Shown here: in pieces, positions 45,327 through 54,934 of the stretch
Position numbering within the stretch: position 1 is the stretch's first letter
Layout of the letters: each line of letters starts with the position of its first letter
Source of the DNA: Antarctobacter aquimaris
Lineage (GTDB): Bacteria; Pseudomonadota; Alphaproteobacteria; Rhodobacterales; Rhodobacteraceae
Length of the DNA: 64,000 bases
Reading direction: 5' to 3'
Assembly: GCF_900184945.1 (NCBI RefSeq)
Contig: NZ_FXYF01000002.1
Span: 372,001 to 436,000 of the forward strand
Notes under the pieces: generated by a model
Told to the model about the DNA's origin: nothing
The model's input: the letters and a program-made list of their open reading frames with translations, nothing else
The model's database searches: none
Made by a program: the position numbers and the translations under genes

Positions 45327-46682
45327 ATGAACAGCGCCCTGATCGTCCTGGCTGCGGGCCAGGGCACCCGCATGAAATCGGACAGGCCCAAGGTGCTGCA
45401 CTGCGTCGCCGGTGCCCCGCTGCTGTGGCACGCGCTGCGCGCCGGTGCCGCGCTGGAACCGGAGCGCTGCGTCGTCGTGGCGGGCCACGGGTACGACGCG
45501 GTCAAGGCCGCGGTCGAGGAGTATGACCCCGACATATCCGTCGTCCTGCAAGCCGAACAGCTGGGCACCGGCCACGCGGTGGCGCAGGCGCTGCCCGCGC
45601 TGGACGGCTTCGAGGGCGATGCCTACGTGCTCTATGGCGACACGCCGTTCATCTCGGGTGAGACGCTGGAGGCGATGCGCACCGCGCGCGCGCGGTTCGA
45701 CGTGGTCGTTCTGGGCTTCGAGGCCGCCGATCCGGCGCGCTATGGCCGGCTGGTGATGCAGGGCGAGGCGCTGGAACGGATCGTCGAGTTCAAGGACGCC
45801 TCCGAAGACGAGCGGGCCATCACCCTGTGCAACTCGGGCGTCATGGCGATGGATGCGGGCGTCTTGCGCGGCCTGCTGGACAAGGTCGGCAACGACAATG
45901 CCTCGGGTGAATACTACCTGACGGACGTGGTCGGGCTGGCGCGCGCGGCGGGGTTGAGCGCCACCGCCGTCTCCTGCGCCGAGGCCGAGACCATGGGCGT
46001 GAACTCGCGCGAGGACCTGGCGCGGGCCGAGGCGGCATTCCAGGCGCGGGCGCGAGCCGAACTGCTGGACATCGGCGTCACGATTCAGGCGCCCGAGACG
46101 GTGCACCTGGGCTGGGACACCCATATCGGCCGCGATGCCGAGATCGAGCCCATGGTGGTCTTTGGCCCCGGGGTCACGGTCGAATCAGGCGCGCGCATTC
46201 GGGCGTTTTCGCACCTCGAAGGCTGCCATGTCAGTCGCGGCGCGGTGGTCGGCCCCTATGCGCGACTGCGCCCCGGGGCGGAGCTGTCCGAGGACGTGCA
46301 CATCGGCAATTTCGTCGAGATCAAGAACGCGACCCTGGCCGAGGGCGTCAAGGCGAACCACCTCAGCTATATCGGCGACGCCGAGATCGGCGAACGGACC
46401 AACATCGGCGCCGGCACCATCACCTGCAACTACGACGGCGTGTTCAAGCACCGCACCGTGATCGGCAAGCGCGCCTTTATCGGCTCGGACACCATGCTGG
46501 TGGCGCCGGTGACGCTGGGCGACGGCGCGATGACGGGCTCCGGCTCGGTCATCACGGCGGACGTGCCGGCGGGCGCGCTGGCGCTGGGCCGGGCGCGGCA
46601 GGAGGTCAAGCCGGGCTTTGCGACGCGGCTGATGGACATGCTGCGGGCCAAGAAGGCAAAGCAGAAACAGGATGCGGTCTGA
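45327..46682 (+). CDS. glmU: bifunctional GlcNAc-1-P uridyltransferase / GlcN-1-P acetyltransferase
   Basis: Makes UDP-GlcNAc for peptidoglycan and LPS from glucosamine-1-phosphate. 451 residues. The N-terminal nucleotidyltransferase signature LAAGQGTRMKS is at 8-18 with K22 in the following DRPKVLH. YGDTPFIS binds uridine and magnesium. The C-terminal left-handed beta-helix (about 245-440) shows hexapeptide repeats, with KANHLSYIGDAEIGERTNIGAGTITCNYDG as the acetyl-CoA site. glmS follows after 36 bases, so both steps of the pathway are cotranscribed. Confidence 0.97.
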   Translation: MNSALIVLAAGQGTRMKSDRPKVLHCVAGAPLLWHALRAGAALEPERCVVVAGHGYDAVKAAVEEYDPDISVVLQAEQLGTGHAVAQALPALDGFEGDAYVLYGDTPFISGETLEAMRTARARFDVVVLGFEAADPARYGRLVMQGEALERIVEFKDASEDERAITLCNSGVMAMDAGVLRGLLDKVGNDNASGEYYLTDVVGLARAAGLSATAVSCAEAETMGVNSREDLARAEAAFQARARAELLDIGVTIQAPETVHLGWDTHIGRDAEIEPMVVFGPGVTVESGARIRAFSHLEGCHVSRGAVVGPYARLRPGAELSEDVHIGNFVEIKNATLAEGVKANHLSYIGDAEIGERTNIGAGTITCNYDGVFKHRTVIGKRAFIGSDTMLVAPVTLGDGAMTGSGSVITADVPAGALALGRARQEVKPGFATRLMDMLRAKKAKQKQDAV

Positions 46683-46718
46683 CCGCGCCGCAGGTTTTCG
46701 GGCAAGGGATTTGGGATC

Positions 46719-48539
46719 ATGTGTGGAATAGTCGGCATCCTGGGCGAACACGAGGTTGCGCCCCAACTGGTCGAGGCGCTGCGGCGGCTGGAATACCGCG
46801 GCTATGACAGCGCGGGCATCGCGACGGTGCACAAGGGGCAGCTGGACCGCCGCCGCGCCATGGGCAAGCTGGTGAACCTGTCGGACCTGCTGGTGCACGA
46901 ACCGCTGGCGGGCAAGTCGGGGATCGGCCACACCCGCTGGGCGACCCATGGCCAGCCCTCGACCGACAACGCGCATCCGCACCGCTCCGGCCCCGTCGCG
47001 GTGGTGCACAACGGCATCATCGAGAACTACAAGGAGCTGCGCGCCGAGGTGGCCGCCGCCGCCGGGCTGCACCCGCAGACCGAGACCGACACCGAGACCA
47101 TCGCCCTGCTGACCCATCACCTGATGCAGACCGGGCTGGGCCCGGTCGAGGCGGCGATGGCCTGCATCGACAAGCTGGACGGCGCCTTTGCGCTGGCCTT
47201 CCTGTTCGACGGCGAGGAGGACCTGATGGTCGCCGCGCGCAAGGGCTCGCCGCTGGCGATCGGGCATGGCGAGGGCGAGATGTACGTCGGCTCGGACGCC
47301 ATCGCGCTGGCGCCCTTGACGCCGCACATCACCTACCTGGAGGAAGGCGACCGCGCGGTGCTGACCCGCACCGGGGTGACGATCCGCGATGCCAAGGGGC
47401 GGCTGGTCAACCGCGAGATGCGCACCGTGCAGATGGACGCCGCCCGCGTCGACAAGGCCGGCTACAAGCATTTCATGGCCAAGGAGATCGCCGAGCAGCC
47501 GCGTGTGTTGTCGAACGCGCTGAACGCCTACCTGACCGAAGAGGGCATCGCCCTGCCCGACCCGGGCATCGATTTTACCCGGATCGACCGGCTGACCATG
47601 GTGGCCTGCGGCACCGCCTTCTACGCCTGCCTGACCGCGAAATACTGGTTCGAGCAGCTGGCCGGGATGCCGGTGGAGGTCGATATCGCCTCGGAATTCC
47701 GCTACCGCGAACCGCCGATCATGCCGCGCACGGCGGCGCTGTTCGTTTCGCAATCGGGCGAGACGGCCGACACGCTGGCGGCGCTGCGCTACTGCCGGGG
47801 CAAGGCGGACAAGATCTATTCCGTGGTCAACGTGCCCAACAGCTCGATCGCGCGCGAAAGCGACCTGGCCCTGCCGATCCACGCCGGGGTGGAGATCGGC
47901 GTCGCCTCGACCAAGGCGTTCACCTGTCAGCTCAACGTGCTGCTGCTGCTGGCGCTGAAGGCGGCGGAGGCGCGCGGCCGGCTGACGCGTGAGGCGCGCG
48001 ACGAGATACTGACCGCGCTGCGGGCGCTGCCGGGGACGTTCAACGCGGCGCTCGACCGCGACGAGGTGATCGCCGGCGTCGCCCGGCGGCTGGCCGAGGC
48101 GCGCGACATCCTGTTCCTGGGGCGCGGGCTGATGTATCCCCTGGCGCTGGAAGGCGCGCTGAAACTCAAGGAAATCAGCTATATCCACGCCGAAGCTTAT
48201 GCGTCTGGCGAGCTGAAGCATGGTCCCATCGCGCTGATCGACAAGCATGTCCCGGTGGTCGTCATGGCCCCCAGGGATGCGCTGTTCGAAAAGACCGTGT
48301 CGAACATGCAGGAGGTCATGGCGCGCGGCGGCCGGGTCTGCCTGATCACCGACAGCGAAGGCGCGGCCGCCGCCGGGCAGGACGTCTGGCGGGTGATCCA
48401 GATGCCAAAGGTGCCGGACGTGCTGACGCCGATCCTCTATGCCCTGCCGGCGCAACTGCTGGCCTACCACACTGCCATCGCCAAGGGCACTGACGTGGAC
48501 CAGCCGCGCAACCTGGCGAAATCGGTGACGGTGGAGTGA
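46719..48539 (+). CDS. glmS: glutamine-fructose-6-phosphate aminotransferase (isomerizing)
   Basis: First committed enzyme of hexosamine synthesis. 606 residues, the standard length. The nucleophile cysteine is at position 2 (MCGIVGILG). The glutaminase motif HTRWATHGQPSTDNAHPH and two SIS domains (VACGTAFYACLTAKYWFEQL with SQSGETADTLAAL, and GRGLMYPLALEGALKLKEISYIHAEAYASGELKHGP) are intact, as is the C-terminal AKSVTVE. No glmS-ribozyme-like sequence is seen in the 36-base leader. Confidence 0.98.
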   Translation: MCGIVGILGEHEVAPQLVEALRRLEYRGYDSAGIATVHKGQLDRRRAMGKLVNLSDLLVHEPLAGKSGIGHTRWATHGQPSTDNAHPHRSGPVAVVHNGIIENYKELRAEVAAAAGLHPQTETDTETIALLTHHLMQTGLGPVEAAMACIDKLDGAFALAFLFDGEEDLMVAARKGSPLAIGHGEGEMYVGSDAIALAPLTPHITYLEEGDRAVLTRTGVTIRDAKGRLVNREMRTVQMDAARVDKAGYKHFMAKEIAEQPRVLSNALNAYLTEEGIALPDPGIDFTRIDRLTMVACGTAFYACLTAKYWFEQLAGMPVEVDIASEFRYREPPIMPRTAALFVSQSGETADTLAALRYCRGKADKIYSVVNVPNSSIARESDLALPIHAGVEIGVASTKAFTCQLNVLLLLALKAAEARGRLTREARDEILTALRALPGTFNAALDRDEVIAGVARRLAEARDILFLGRGLMYPLALEGALKLKEISYIHAEAYASGELKHGPIALIDKHVPVVVMAPRDALFEKTVSNMQEVMARGGRVCLITDSEGAAAAGQDVWRVIQMPKVPDVLTPILYALPAQLLAYHTAIAKGTDVDQPRNLAKSVTVE

Positions 48540-48540
48540 G

Positions 48541-49086
48541 ATGGCAACGCAATACCCCGGTCTGACCGAGGCGCTGACGCGCTTCGTCGCGGCGCAGCAC
48601 ATCTTTTTCGTCGCCACGGCGGCCGAGGACGGGCGGGTGAACCTGTCGCCCAAGGGGATGGACAGCCTGCGGGTGCTGGGACCGAACCGTGTGGTGTGGC
48701 GCAACCTGACCGGCAGCGGCAACGAGACGGCGGGCCACCTCGCCCGCGTCAACCGCATGACGCTGATGTGGTGCGGCTTTGAACGCCAGCCGATGATCCT
48801 GCGCGCCTATGGCGCGGCCAAGGTGCTGCACCTGCGCGATGACGGATTCGCGGAGCTGAACGCCCGGTTCCCGGCCTCGGTCGGGGTGCGGCAGGTCTAC
48901 GACGTGACGCTGGAGATGGTGCAAAGCTCCTGCGGCTACGCGGTGCCCCACTTCGATTATGCCGGGGAGCGTGATACGCTGGCCGAATGGACCGAGCGCA
49001 AGGGACCGGACGGCATCCGCGCCTACTGGGACGAGAGGAACCGAGTTACCATCGACGGGATGCCCACCGGCGTTCTGCCGGAATGA
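48541..49086 (+). CDS. pyridoxamine 5'-phosphate oxidase-like flavin protein
   Basis: 181 residues, starting one base after the glmS stop. The split-barrel pattern QHIFFVATAAEDGRVNLSPKGMDSLRVL, then NLTGSGNETAGHLARVNRMTLMWCGF, is typical of the PNPOx-like family that binds FMN or F420. The C-terminus (VQSSCGYAVPHFDYAGERDTLAEW) matches a common subgroup of unknown substrate. Vitamin B6 synthesis is unlikely for this subgroup. Confidence 0.88.
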   Translation: MATQYPGLTEALTRFVAAQHIFFVATAAEDGRVNLSPKGMDSLRVLGPNRVVWRNLTGSGNETAGHLARVNRMTLMWCGFERQPMILRAYGAAKVLHLRDDGFAELNARFPASVGVRQVYDVTLEMVQSSCGYAVPHFDYAGERDTLAEWTERKGPDGIRAYWDERNRVTIDGMPTGVLPE

Positions 49087-49112
49087 GCGGGCGCCAAGGT
49101 TTGACGGCGGTC

Positions 49113-49174
49113 GGGGGCTCTGCCCCCGTCTCCCTTCGGTCGACTCCCCCGGGATATTTGTGGCCAGAAGAAAC
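49113..49174. repeat. dispersed intergenic repeat, copy 1
   Basis: A 62-base element. A GGGGGCTCTGCCCCC hairpin and a TCCCTTCGGTCGA stretch are followed by CTCCCCCGGGATATTTGTGG and CCAGAAGAAAC. Its reverse complement matches 55848-55911 at most positions. It lies between the PNPOx-like and AlkD-like genes. Confidence 0.75.
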
Positions 49175-49188
49175 GCGGGGCGCGGCGC

Positions 49189-49872
49189 ATGACGGTTGAC
49201 GAGGCGCTGGATCTGTTGCGGGCGGCCGGGGATGTTCGGCGGGCGGCGGGATCGGCCGCCTACCACAAGGCGGCGCGCGTCTACCTGGGCGTGCCGAACC
49301 CGGTGTTGAACGATTTCGCCCGCGACTGGCGGCCCGGGATGGACCTGGAGGCGCGGATCGCGCTGGCGGACGGGCTGTGGCGGAGCGACATCCACGAGGC
49401 GCGGATCCTGGCGGCCAAGCTGCTGACGCAGGCGCGCATTCGGCCGGACGACGCGCCGGTTTGGCGGCTGATCTGTTCCTGGGCGCCGGAGTTCGACGGC
49501 TGGGCCGTTGCGGACCACGCCTGCATGGCGGGCCAGCGCCGGGTGATGGCGGACCTGTCACGGCTGGACGAGGTCGAAGGCTGGACCCGCAGCGACCACA
49601 TGTGGACCCGGCGCGCGGCGCTGGTGATCACCCTGCCGCTGGCGAAACTGACCTTTCCCAAGCCCGAAGAAGTGGCGGCGCGGGACCGGGTGCTGGGCTG
49701 GGCGGCGGGCTATGTGCCCGACCGCGACTGGTTCATACAGAAGGCGGTGGCCTGGTGGATCCGTGACCTGTCCAAGCACGACGCGCCCGCGGCACGCGAT
49801 TTCCTTGTGTCCCATGGCGCGGGGCTGAAAGCCTTTGCCCGCAAGGAGGCGGGCAAGTACCTGCGCGGCTAG
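49189..49872 (+). CDS. DNA alkylation repair protein (AlkD-like)
   Basis: 227 residues of HEAT-like helical repeats. GVPNPVLNDFARDW near the N-terminus, WAPEFDGWAVADHACM and DHMWTRRAALVITLPLAKLT are the AlkD/AlkC family signatures; the tryptophan and aspartate residues there contact damaged DNA in AlkD. DRDWFIQKAVAWWIRDLSKHD is the conserved C-terminal end. AlkD is a DNA glycosylase that releases positively charged alkylated bases. Its stop overlaps that of the convergent lipoprotein gene (CTAG). Confidence 0.9.
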   Translation: MTVDEALDLLRAAGDVRRAAGSAAYHKAARVYLGVPNPVLNDFARDWRPGMDLEARIALADGLWRSDIHEARILAAKLLTQARIRPDDAPVWRLICSWAPEFDGWAVADHACMAGQRRVMADLSRLDEVEGWTRSDHMWTRRAALVITLPLAKLTFPKPEEVAARDRVLGWAAGYVPDRDWFIQKAVAWWIRDLSKHDAPAARDFLVSHGAGLKAFARKEAGKYLRG

Positions 49873-50372
49873 CCGCCGGCGAACACCCGCAGCGTCGGCA
49901 GGGCGGTGAGCGGCGCCTCGACCAGCCGCATCGCGGCCAGCGACAGGCGGCTGCCGGCGGTGGGCGGGCCGTCGATCGGGATCAGGTCGACCTGGGCGGA
50001 CTTGCCCGTCGCGGGGTTCAGCACCCGGCCCTTCTGCGGCGCACTGACCAGCGGCGTTTCCAGCCAGAAGCCGGGGCGCACCGGGTCGCCCAGGCTGGCC
50101 ACCGTTTCGCCCAGCAGCTTTTCGGCGGCAGCGGCGGGCGCGGCGGCGGCCTTGCGACGTTCTTCGGCGGTGGTGGTGTCGAACTGCTCGGCGGTGCGGG
50201 CGTTGGGCGGCGGCTGGCGCGCGTCGACCGCCTCCGGCCGGGCCTGCGGCCGCGTGGTGCCGGGCGGCGGGGTGGCATCGGCGCGCGCGGCCTCCTTGCC
50301 GAAGGGCAGCTTGCCGCAGCTTGCGAGGGTCAGCCCCGCAAGGATGACAACCATGGTCGTGAGACTCCGCAC
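49869..50372 (-). CDS. lipoprotein of unknown function, convergent with the AlkD-like gene
   Basis: 167 residues from a GTG at 50372 with GGGAGGT well spaced upstream. The signal is [19 protein letters not shown], lipidated at C19 (lipobox LASC). A Pro/Ala/Arg/Thr-rich linker (about 30-70) leads to a C-terminal domain with [42 protein letters not shown] and SAMRLVEA-like [12 protein letters not shown]. It could be an SPOR- or RlpA-like envelope lipoprotein, but no clear family was recognised. It is divergent from moaA. Confidence 0.75.
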   Translation of the reverse strand: MRSLTTMVVILAGLTLASCGKLPFGKEAARADATPPPGTTRPQARPEAVDARQPPPNARTAEQFDTTTAEERRKAAAAPAAAAEKLLGETVASLGDPVRPGFWLETPLVSAPQKGRVLNPATGKSAQVDLIPIDGPPTAGSRLSLAAMRLVEAPLTALPTLRVFAGG

Positions 50373-50448
50373 CGGGCACCTCCCTGAGACTATTGTATGG
50401 CAAGACCCACTATTGCCGAAATTGCGACCGGGGACTAGTGTTGCCCGC

Positions 50449-51456
50449 ATGACAGCCCCGCTCATAGATCCGTTCCGCCGCCCGATCTCCTATCTTCGGG
50501 TCTCCGTCACCGACCGCTGCGATTTCCGCTGCGTGTACTGCATGTCGGAGAACATGACATTCCTGCCGAAGAAGGAGCTTCTGACGCTCGAAGAGCTTGA
50601 TCGCATGTGTTCGACCTTCATTCTACTGGGGGTGGAAAAACTGCGGATCACCGGCGGGGAACCGCTGGTCCGGCGCGATATCATGACGTTTTTCCGCCGC
50701 ATGACGCGGCACCTGGAGGCCGGCGCGCTCAAGGAGCTGACGCTGACGACCAACGGCTCGCAGCTGGAGCGGTTCGCCGGGGACCTCCACGAGGCTGGCG
50801 TGCGGCGGGTCAACGTCTCGCTCGACACGCTGGACGAGAAGAAGTTCGCCGACATCACGCGCTGGGGGCGGCTGCCGCAGGTGATGAAGGGGCTGGACGC
50901 GGCGCAGGCGGCCGGTCTGCGGGTCAAGATCAACGCGGTGGCGCTGAAGGGCTTCAACGAGGACGAGCTGATCGCCATGACCGAATGGTGCGCCGAGCGG
51001 GACCTCGACCTGACCTGGATCGAGGTCATGCCGATGGGCGACATCGGCAACGAGGACCGGCTGGACCAGTACTGGAAGCTCTCGGACCTGCGCAAGCGGT
51101 TGGCCGAGCACTACACCCTGACCGACCTGCCGGAACGCACCGGCGGCCCGGCGCGCTATGTGCGGCTGGAGGAGACGGGGCAGAAGATCGGCTTCATCAC
51201 GCCGCTCACGCACAACTTCTGCGAAAGCTGCAACCGTGTGCGCCTGACCTGCACGGGTGAGTTGTTCATGTGCCTCGGGCAGGAGGACAACGCCGACCTG
51301 CGTTCGGCCCTGCGCAATTTCCCGGGCGACGACGCACCGCTGGAACAGGCCATTCGCGCCGCCATCGACCGCAAGCCCAAGGGGCATGACTTCGACTACT
51401 CGCGGCAGACTGTAGACGGGCGCGTGTCGCGGCACATGTCGCACACGGGTGGCTGA
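50449..51456 (+). CDS. moaA: GTP 3',8-cyclase (molybdenum cofactor biosynthesis)
   Basis: Radical-SAM enzyme that starts molybdopterin synthesis from GTP. 335 residues from ATG 50449. The N-terminal 4Fe-4S cluster is bound by C24, C28 and C31 ([10 protein letters not shown]). The C-terminal substrate cluster is bound by C258, C261 and C275. The conserved terminal GG dipeptide is present (SHTGG). Partner moa genes are not in the window. The stop overlaps the GTG of the next gene by 8 bases, so translation is coupled. Confidence 0.97.
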   Translation: MTAPLIDPFRRPISYLRVSVTDRCDFRCVYCMSENMTFLPKKELLTLEELDRMCSTFILLGVEKLRITGGEPLVRRDIMTFFRRMTRHLEAGALKELTLTTNGSQLERFAGDLHEAGVRRVNVSLDTLDEKKFADITRWGRLPQVMKGLDAAQAAGLRVKINAVALKGFNEDELIAMTEWCAERDLDLTWIEVMPMGDIGNEDRLDQYWKLSDLRKRLAEHYTLTDLPERTGGPARYVRLEETGQKIGFITPLTHNFCESCNRVRLTCTGELFMCLGQEDNADLRSALRNFPGDDAPLEQAIRAAIDRKPKGHDFDYSRQTVDGRVSRHMSHTGG

Positions 51457-52318
51457 CGTCTTTCTGGAGGTCGCGCTGAACGGACCCTGGTCGCGCGACC
51501 GCCAGCCGCTGATGCCGATTTCGGTCGAGGACCTGGTGGCCGAGGGCCTGGCCTGCGCGGCGCTGGGGGCCGCGGTGATCCACCTGCATGTCTACGATCC
51601 TGCGACGGGGCGCCAATTCGAGGATTTCGACGCCTACGCGCGGGTGATCGAGGGCATCCGCGCGCAGGCGGACGTGATCGTCTACCCGACCTTGCCGCTG
51701 GCCGGGTCAGCCGACGCCATTGCGCCGATGCGCCCAGAAGAGAGATTCGCGACGGTCGAGGCGCTGGCACGCGCGGGGCTGCTGGAGTGGGCGGTGATCG
51801 ACCCCGGCAGCACCATCCTCGCGTCGCACGCAGAGCTGGCCACGGGCGGCAACGGGTTTCTCTACCGCAACTCGGTCGAGGAATTGCGGCACGGCTTTGC
51901 GCTGGCCGCCGAGCACCGGTTTCACCCCAGCTACGCGATCTACGAGCCGGGTTTCCTGCGACTGGGGGCCGAGATGGCATGGCGGGCCGGCTGCCCGGAG
52001 CCGGTCTATCGCCTGATGTTCAGTGACGGCTTCACCTTCGGCTTTCCCCCGCGCGTCTATGCGCTGGACGCCTACTGCGCGCTTCTGGACGAGGTGGCCC
52101 CCGGGGCGCTGTGGATGAGCGCGGGCTTGCAGGTGGACCTTTCCCCGGTCTTCGACGCGACGCTGGCACGCGGCGGGCACATTCGAGTCGGGCTGGAAGA
52201 CGCGCCGTTCCACTGCGACACAGGCAACGTGGCGTTGACCGAAGCTGCGGTGGCGCGGATCGTGGCGGCGGGCCACAGCCCCGGATCGGCAGCCGCCTTG
52301 CGCGCTCGGCTGGGCTAG
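51449..52318 (+). CDS. BKACE (3-keto-5-aminohexanoate cleavage enzyme) family protein
   Basis: 289 residues from a GTG at 51449. The TIM-barrel family shows [15 protein letters not shown] at the start, [16 protein letters not shown] with the HxH zinc ligands, and [28 protein letters not shown] near the end. The family condenses beta-keto acids with acetyl-CoA. The conserved stretch is good, but the specific beta-keto acid cannot be told. It is linked only by overlap with moaA, which has no known connection. Confidence 0.88.
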   Translation: MADVFLEVALNGPWSRDRQPLMPISVEDLVAEGLACAALGAAVIHLHVYDPATGRQFEDFDAYARVIEGIRAQADVIVYPTLPLAGSADAIAPMRPEERFATVEALARAGLLEWAVIDPGSTILASHAELATGGNGFLYRNSVEELRHGFALAAEHRFHPSYAIYEPGFLRLGAEMAWRAGCPEPVYRLMFSDGFTFGFPPRVYALDAYCALLDEVAPGALWMSAGLQVDLSPVFDATLARGGHIRVGLEDAPFHCDTGNVALTEAAVARIVAAGHSPGSAAALRARLG

Positions 52319-53409
52319 GTCGGGCGGCTGATCTGCCCGCCACCCACCGGCGCGGCGACGCCGGTCGTCGAGGGCGCCGAGGTGGGCAGGCCGCGCGCGA
52401 CGCGCACCGCGAGATAGGCAAAGGCCTGCGCCTCCAGCATGTCGCCGTCCAGCCCCACATCCTCGACCGGTATCACCGGGCAATCCAGCCCTGCGGACAG
52501 CATCCGCATCATCACAGGGTTGTGCCGCCCGCCACCGGTGACAAGAAGGCGCTCGGGCGGGCTGGGGCAATGCTCCATCCCCTGCATCACCGCCGCCGCC
52601 GCCATGGCCGTCATCGTGGCCGCCGCATCGGCATCCGACAGTTCGCGCACGAGGTCCAGCATCAGCGCGAAATCGTCCCGGTCCAGAGACTTGGGCGGCA
52701 TCTTGCGGAAAAACGACTCCGCCAGGAACAGCTCCAGCGCGCCCTCCTCCACCCGGCCCTTGCGGGCCAGCGCGCCGTCGCGGTCGCAGTCGAGGCCAAG
52801 CCGGTCGGCCACGAGGTCGTTGATGGGCGCGTTGGCCGGGCCGGTGTCGAAGGCCAGCAGCGCGCCCTCGGAATCGGGTTTCGCGGCCGCAGGGTTCACC
52901 CAGGTCAGGTTGCCGACGCCGCCAAGGTTGAGAAAGCACAGCGGCCGTTCCGCCCCGATCCAGCGCGCGCAGGCCCAGTGGAAGAAGGGCGCCAGCGGCG
53001 CGCCCTCGCCGCCCAGCGCCACGTCGGCCGAACGGAAATCCCAGACCACCGGCTTGCCCAGCGCCTGCGCCAGCGCCGCCCCGTCGCCCAGCTGGTGCGT
53101 GCCGCGCCCGCGCGGGTCATGCGCCAGCGTCTGGCCGTGAAACCCCACCAGGTCCGCGTTGGGAAACTGCGCCAGCAGCTCGGCATGGACGTCCTGCACG
53201 ACGCCCAGCGCCGCCTCCAGCCCCGGCCCCGGCCAGCGCCCGAGGGCAGCGCGCAGCACCGCGCGTTCCTCCGCCGAATAGGCCCGGTAGCCGCAGGTGC
53301 CGAAATCGAAAATCCGCTCGCCATCGGTGTGCAGCATCGCCGCGTCGACCCCGTCCAGCGACGTGCCCGACATCGCGCCCAGCGCCCAGATCGCCTGCCC
53401 CTTCAACAT
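52315..53409 (-). CDS. anmK: anhydro-N-acetylmuramic acid kinase
   Basis: Phosphorylates and opens 1,6-anhydro-MurNAc released during peptidoglycan recycling. 364 residues. The ATP-phosphate motif [15 protein letters not shown] is near the N-terminus. [35 protein letters not shown] and [17 protein letters not shown] are the other family signatures. The C-terminal extension after VEARAFA-like [11 protein letters not shown] is normal (SAPSTTG). It is divergent from tyrS, as in many alphaproteobacteria. It shares CTAG with the convergent BKACE stop. Confidence 0.96.
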   Translation of the reverse strand: MLKGQAIWALGAMSGTSLDGVDAAMLHTDGERIFDFGTCGYRAYSAEERAVLRAALGRWPGPGLEAALGVVQDVHAELLAQFPNADLVGFHGQTLAHDPRGRGTHQLGDGAALAQALGKPVVWDFRSADVALGGEGAPLAPFFHWACARWIGAERPLCFLNLGGVGNLTWVNPAAAKPDSEGALLAFDTGPANAPINDLVADRLGLDCDRDGALARKGRVEEGALELFLAESFFRKMPPKSLDRDDFALMLDLVRELSDADAAATMTAMAAAAVMQGMEHCPSPPERLLVTGGGRHNPVMMRMLSAGLDCPVIPVEDVGLDGDMLEAQAFAYLAVRVARGLPTSAPSTTGVAAPVGGGQISRPT

Positions 53410-53471
53410 GCACTTTCCCTCGGCCTTGCCCGTGCTTATACCTGCGCGGCAAAGTATACAGAGGCACCGAC

Positions 53472-54725
53472 ATGACCTACCATCCCAAATCGGACTTCAT
53501 GGCCGTCATGATGCAGCGCGGCTTTCTTGCCGACTGCACCGATTACCAGGGCCTCGACGAGGCGCTGTCCAAGGGGATCGTGCCGGGCTACATCGGGTTC
53601 GATGCCACCGCGCAGTCGCTGCACGTGGGCAGCCTGATCCAGATCATGATGCTGCGCTGGATGCAAAAGACCGGGCACCAGCCGATCACGCTGATGGGCG
53701 GCGGCACGACCAAGGTGGGCGATCCCAGCTTCCGCGCCGAGGAACGCCCGCTGCTGACGCCGGCGCAGATCGACGCCAACATCGACGGCATCAAGCAGGT
53801 CTTTGCCAAGTACCTCGACTACGACACCGGGCCGAACAAGGCCTTGATGCTGAACAACGCCGAGTGGCTGGACGGGCTCAACTACCTCGAGTTCCTGCGC
53901 GACATCGGGCGGCACTTCTCGGTCAACCGGATGCTGTCGTTCGAATCGGTGAAATCCCGGCTGGACCGCGAACAGTCGCTGTCCTTCCTCGAATTCAACT
54001 ACATGATCCTCCAGGCCTACGATTTCCTTGAGCTGCACCGCCGCTACGGCTGCCTGTTGCAGATGGGCGGGTCGGACCAGTGGGGCAACATCGTCAACGG
54101 CATCGACCTGACGCGCCGGGTGGTCGACGCGCAGATCTTTGGCCTGACCTCGCCGCTGCTGACCACCTCGGATGGGCGCAAGATGGGCAAGTCGCAGGAC
54201 GGCGCGGTCTGGCTGAACGCCGACATGCGCGCGCCCTACGAGTTCTGGCAGTTCTGGCGTAATACCACGGACGCAGACGTGGGCCGGTTCCTGAAGCTCT
54301 ACACTGAGCTGCCGGTCGAGGAATGCGCGCGCCTGGGCGCGCTGGCGGGGTCGGAGATCAACGAAGCCAAGATCGTGCTGGCGAACGAAGTCACCACGCT
54401 GTGCCACGGGGCGGACGCGGCAGCGGCGGCTGAGGCGACGGCGCGCGAGGTGTTCGAGCGGGGCGGCATCGGGGATGACCTGCCGACGCTGGAGCTGAGC
54501 GCCGAGGAGATCGGCGGCGGCATCTCGATCGTGCAACTGCTGGTGCGGTCGGGTCTGGCCAAGTCCGGCAAGGAGGCCAAGCGGCTGATCGCCGAGAACG
54601 GCGCGCGCATCGACGATGCGGCACTGACCGACGCCGGTCTGGTGCTGGACGCCGGCGCGCTGTCCTCGCCGGTCAAGCTGTCGGCCGGCAAGAAGCGGCA
54701 CGCGCTGGTCAAGCTGGCGGAGTGA
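53472..54725 (+). CDS. tyrS: tyrosyl-tRNA synthetase
   Basis: Class I aminoacyl-tRNA synthetase, 417 residues. The HIGH-type motif is HVGS at 51-54, and the KMSKS-type motif is KMGKS at 237-241. The tyrosine-binding segment [19 protein letters not shown] is intact. The C-terminal S4-like RNA-binding domain (about 350-410) shows [22 protein letters not shown]. Length and motifs are standard for the bacterial enzyme. A separate promoter is expected in the 62-base gap to anmK, but the hexamers are poor. Confidence 0.97.
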   Translation: MTYHPKSDFMAVMMQRGFLADCTDYQGLDEALSKGIVPGYIGFDATAQSLHVGSLIQIMMLRWMQKTGHQPITLMGGGTTKVGDPSFRAEERPLLTPAQIDANIDGIKQVFAKYLDYDTGPNKALMLNNAEWLDGLNYLEFLRDIGRHFSVNRMLSFESVKSRLDREQSLSFLEFNYMILQAYDFLELHRRYGCLLQMGGSDQWGNIVNGIDLTRRVVDAQIFGLTSPLLTTSDGRKMGKSQDGAVWLNADMRAPYEFWQFWRNTTDADVGRFLKLYTELPVEECARLGALAGSEINEAKIVLANEVTTLCHGADAAAAAEATAREVFERGGIGDDLPTLELSAEEIGGGISIVQLLVRSGLAKSGKEAKRLIAENGARIDDAALTDAGLVLDAGALSSPVKLSAGKKRHALVKLAE

Positions 54726-54737
54726 TCCGCCGCAGGC

Positions 54738-54887
54738 TCAGAACACCGCCTGGGTCAGCGCCAGAGCCGCAAAGGGCAATGACAGGACCGAGGCCAGCAG
54801 CAGGGCGGCGGCAGCGGTAGGCCGTGGCCGGGCGAGAGCCTTGGCATGGGAGCGGGGCGGCGTGGCGCGCGGGGGGGCGTTTTTCAT
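54738..54887 (-). CDS. possible 49-residue membrane peptide
   Basis: An ATG at 54887 opens a frame of 49 residues. A basic, Pro/Arg-rich N-terminus (MKNAPPRATPPRSHAKALAR) is followed by a single hydrophobic helix (about 24-45) ending ALALTQAVF. It lies opposite to and between tyrS and the GNAT gene, in a 209-base gap that has no other gene. Support is limited to composition and hydropathy; no ribosome-binding site was clearly seen. Confidence 0.4.
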   Translation of the reverse strand: MKNAPPRATPPRSHAKALARPRPTAAAALLLASVLSLPFAALALTQAVF

Positions 54888-54934
54888 GCCGCCAGTTAAC
54901 ACGATGGAAACTTGCCACAGGGTTAACATGCGCC

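Noticed and set aside
46683-46718. Possible glmS ribozyme or riboswitch upstream of glmS
   Set aside because: Only 36 bases separate glmU and glmS, too short for the ribozyme core, which is also mostly confined to Firmicutes and relatives.
46185-48758. Minus-strand frame of 857 codons opposite glmS
   Set aside because: glmU and glmS on the plus strand are unambiguous; this is an antisense shadow.
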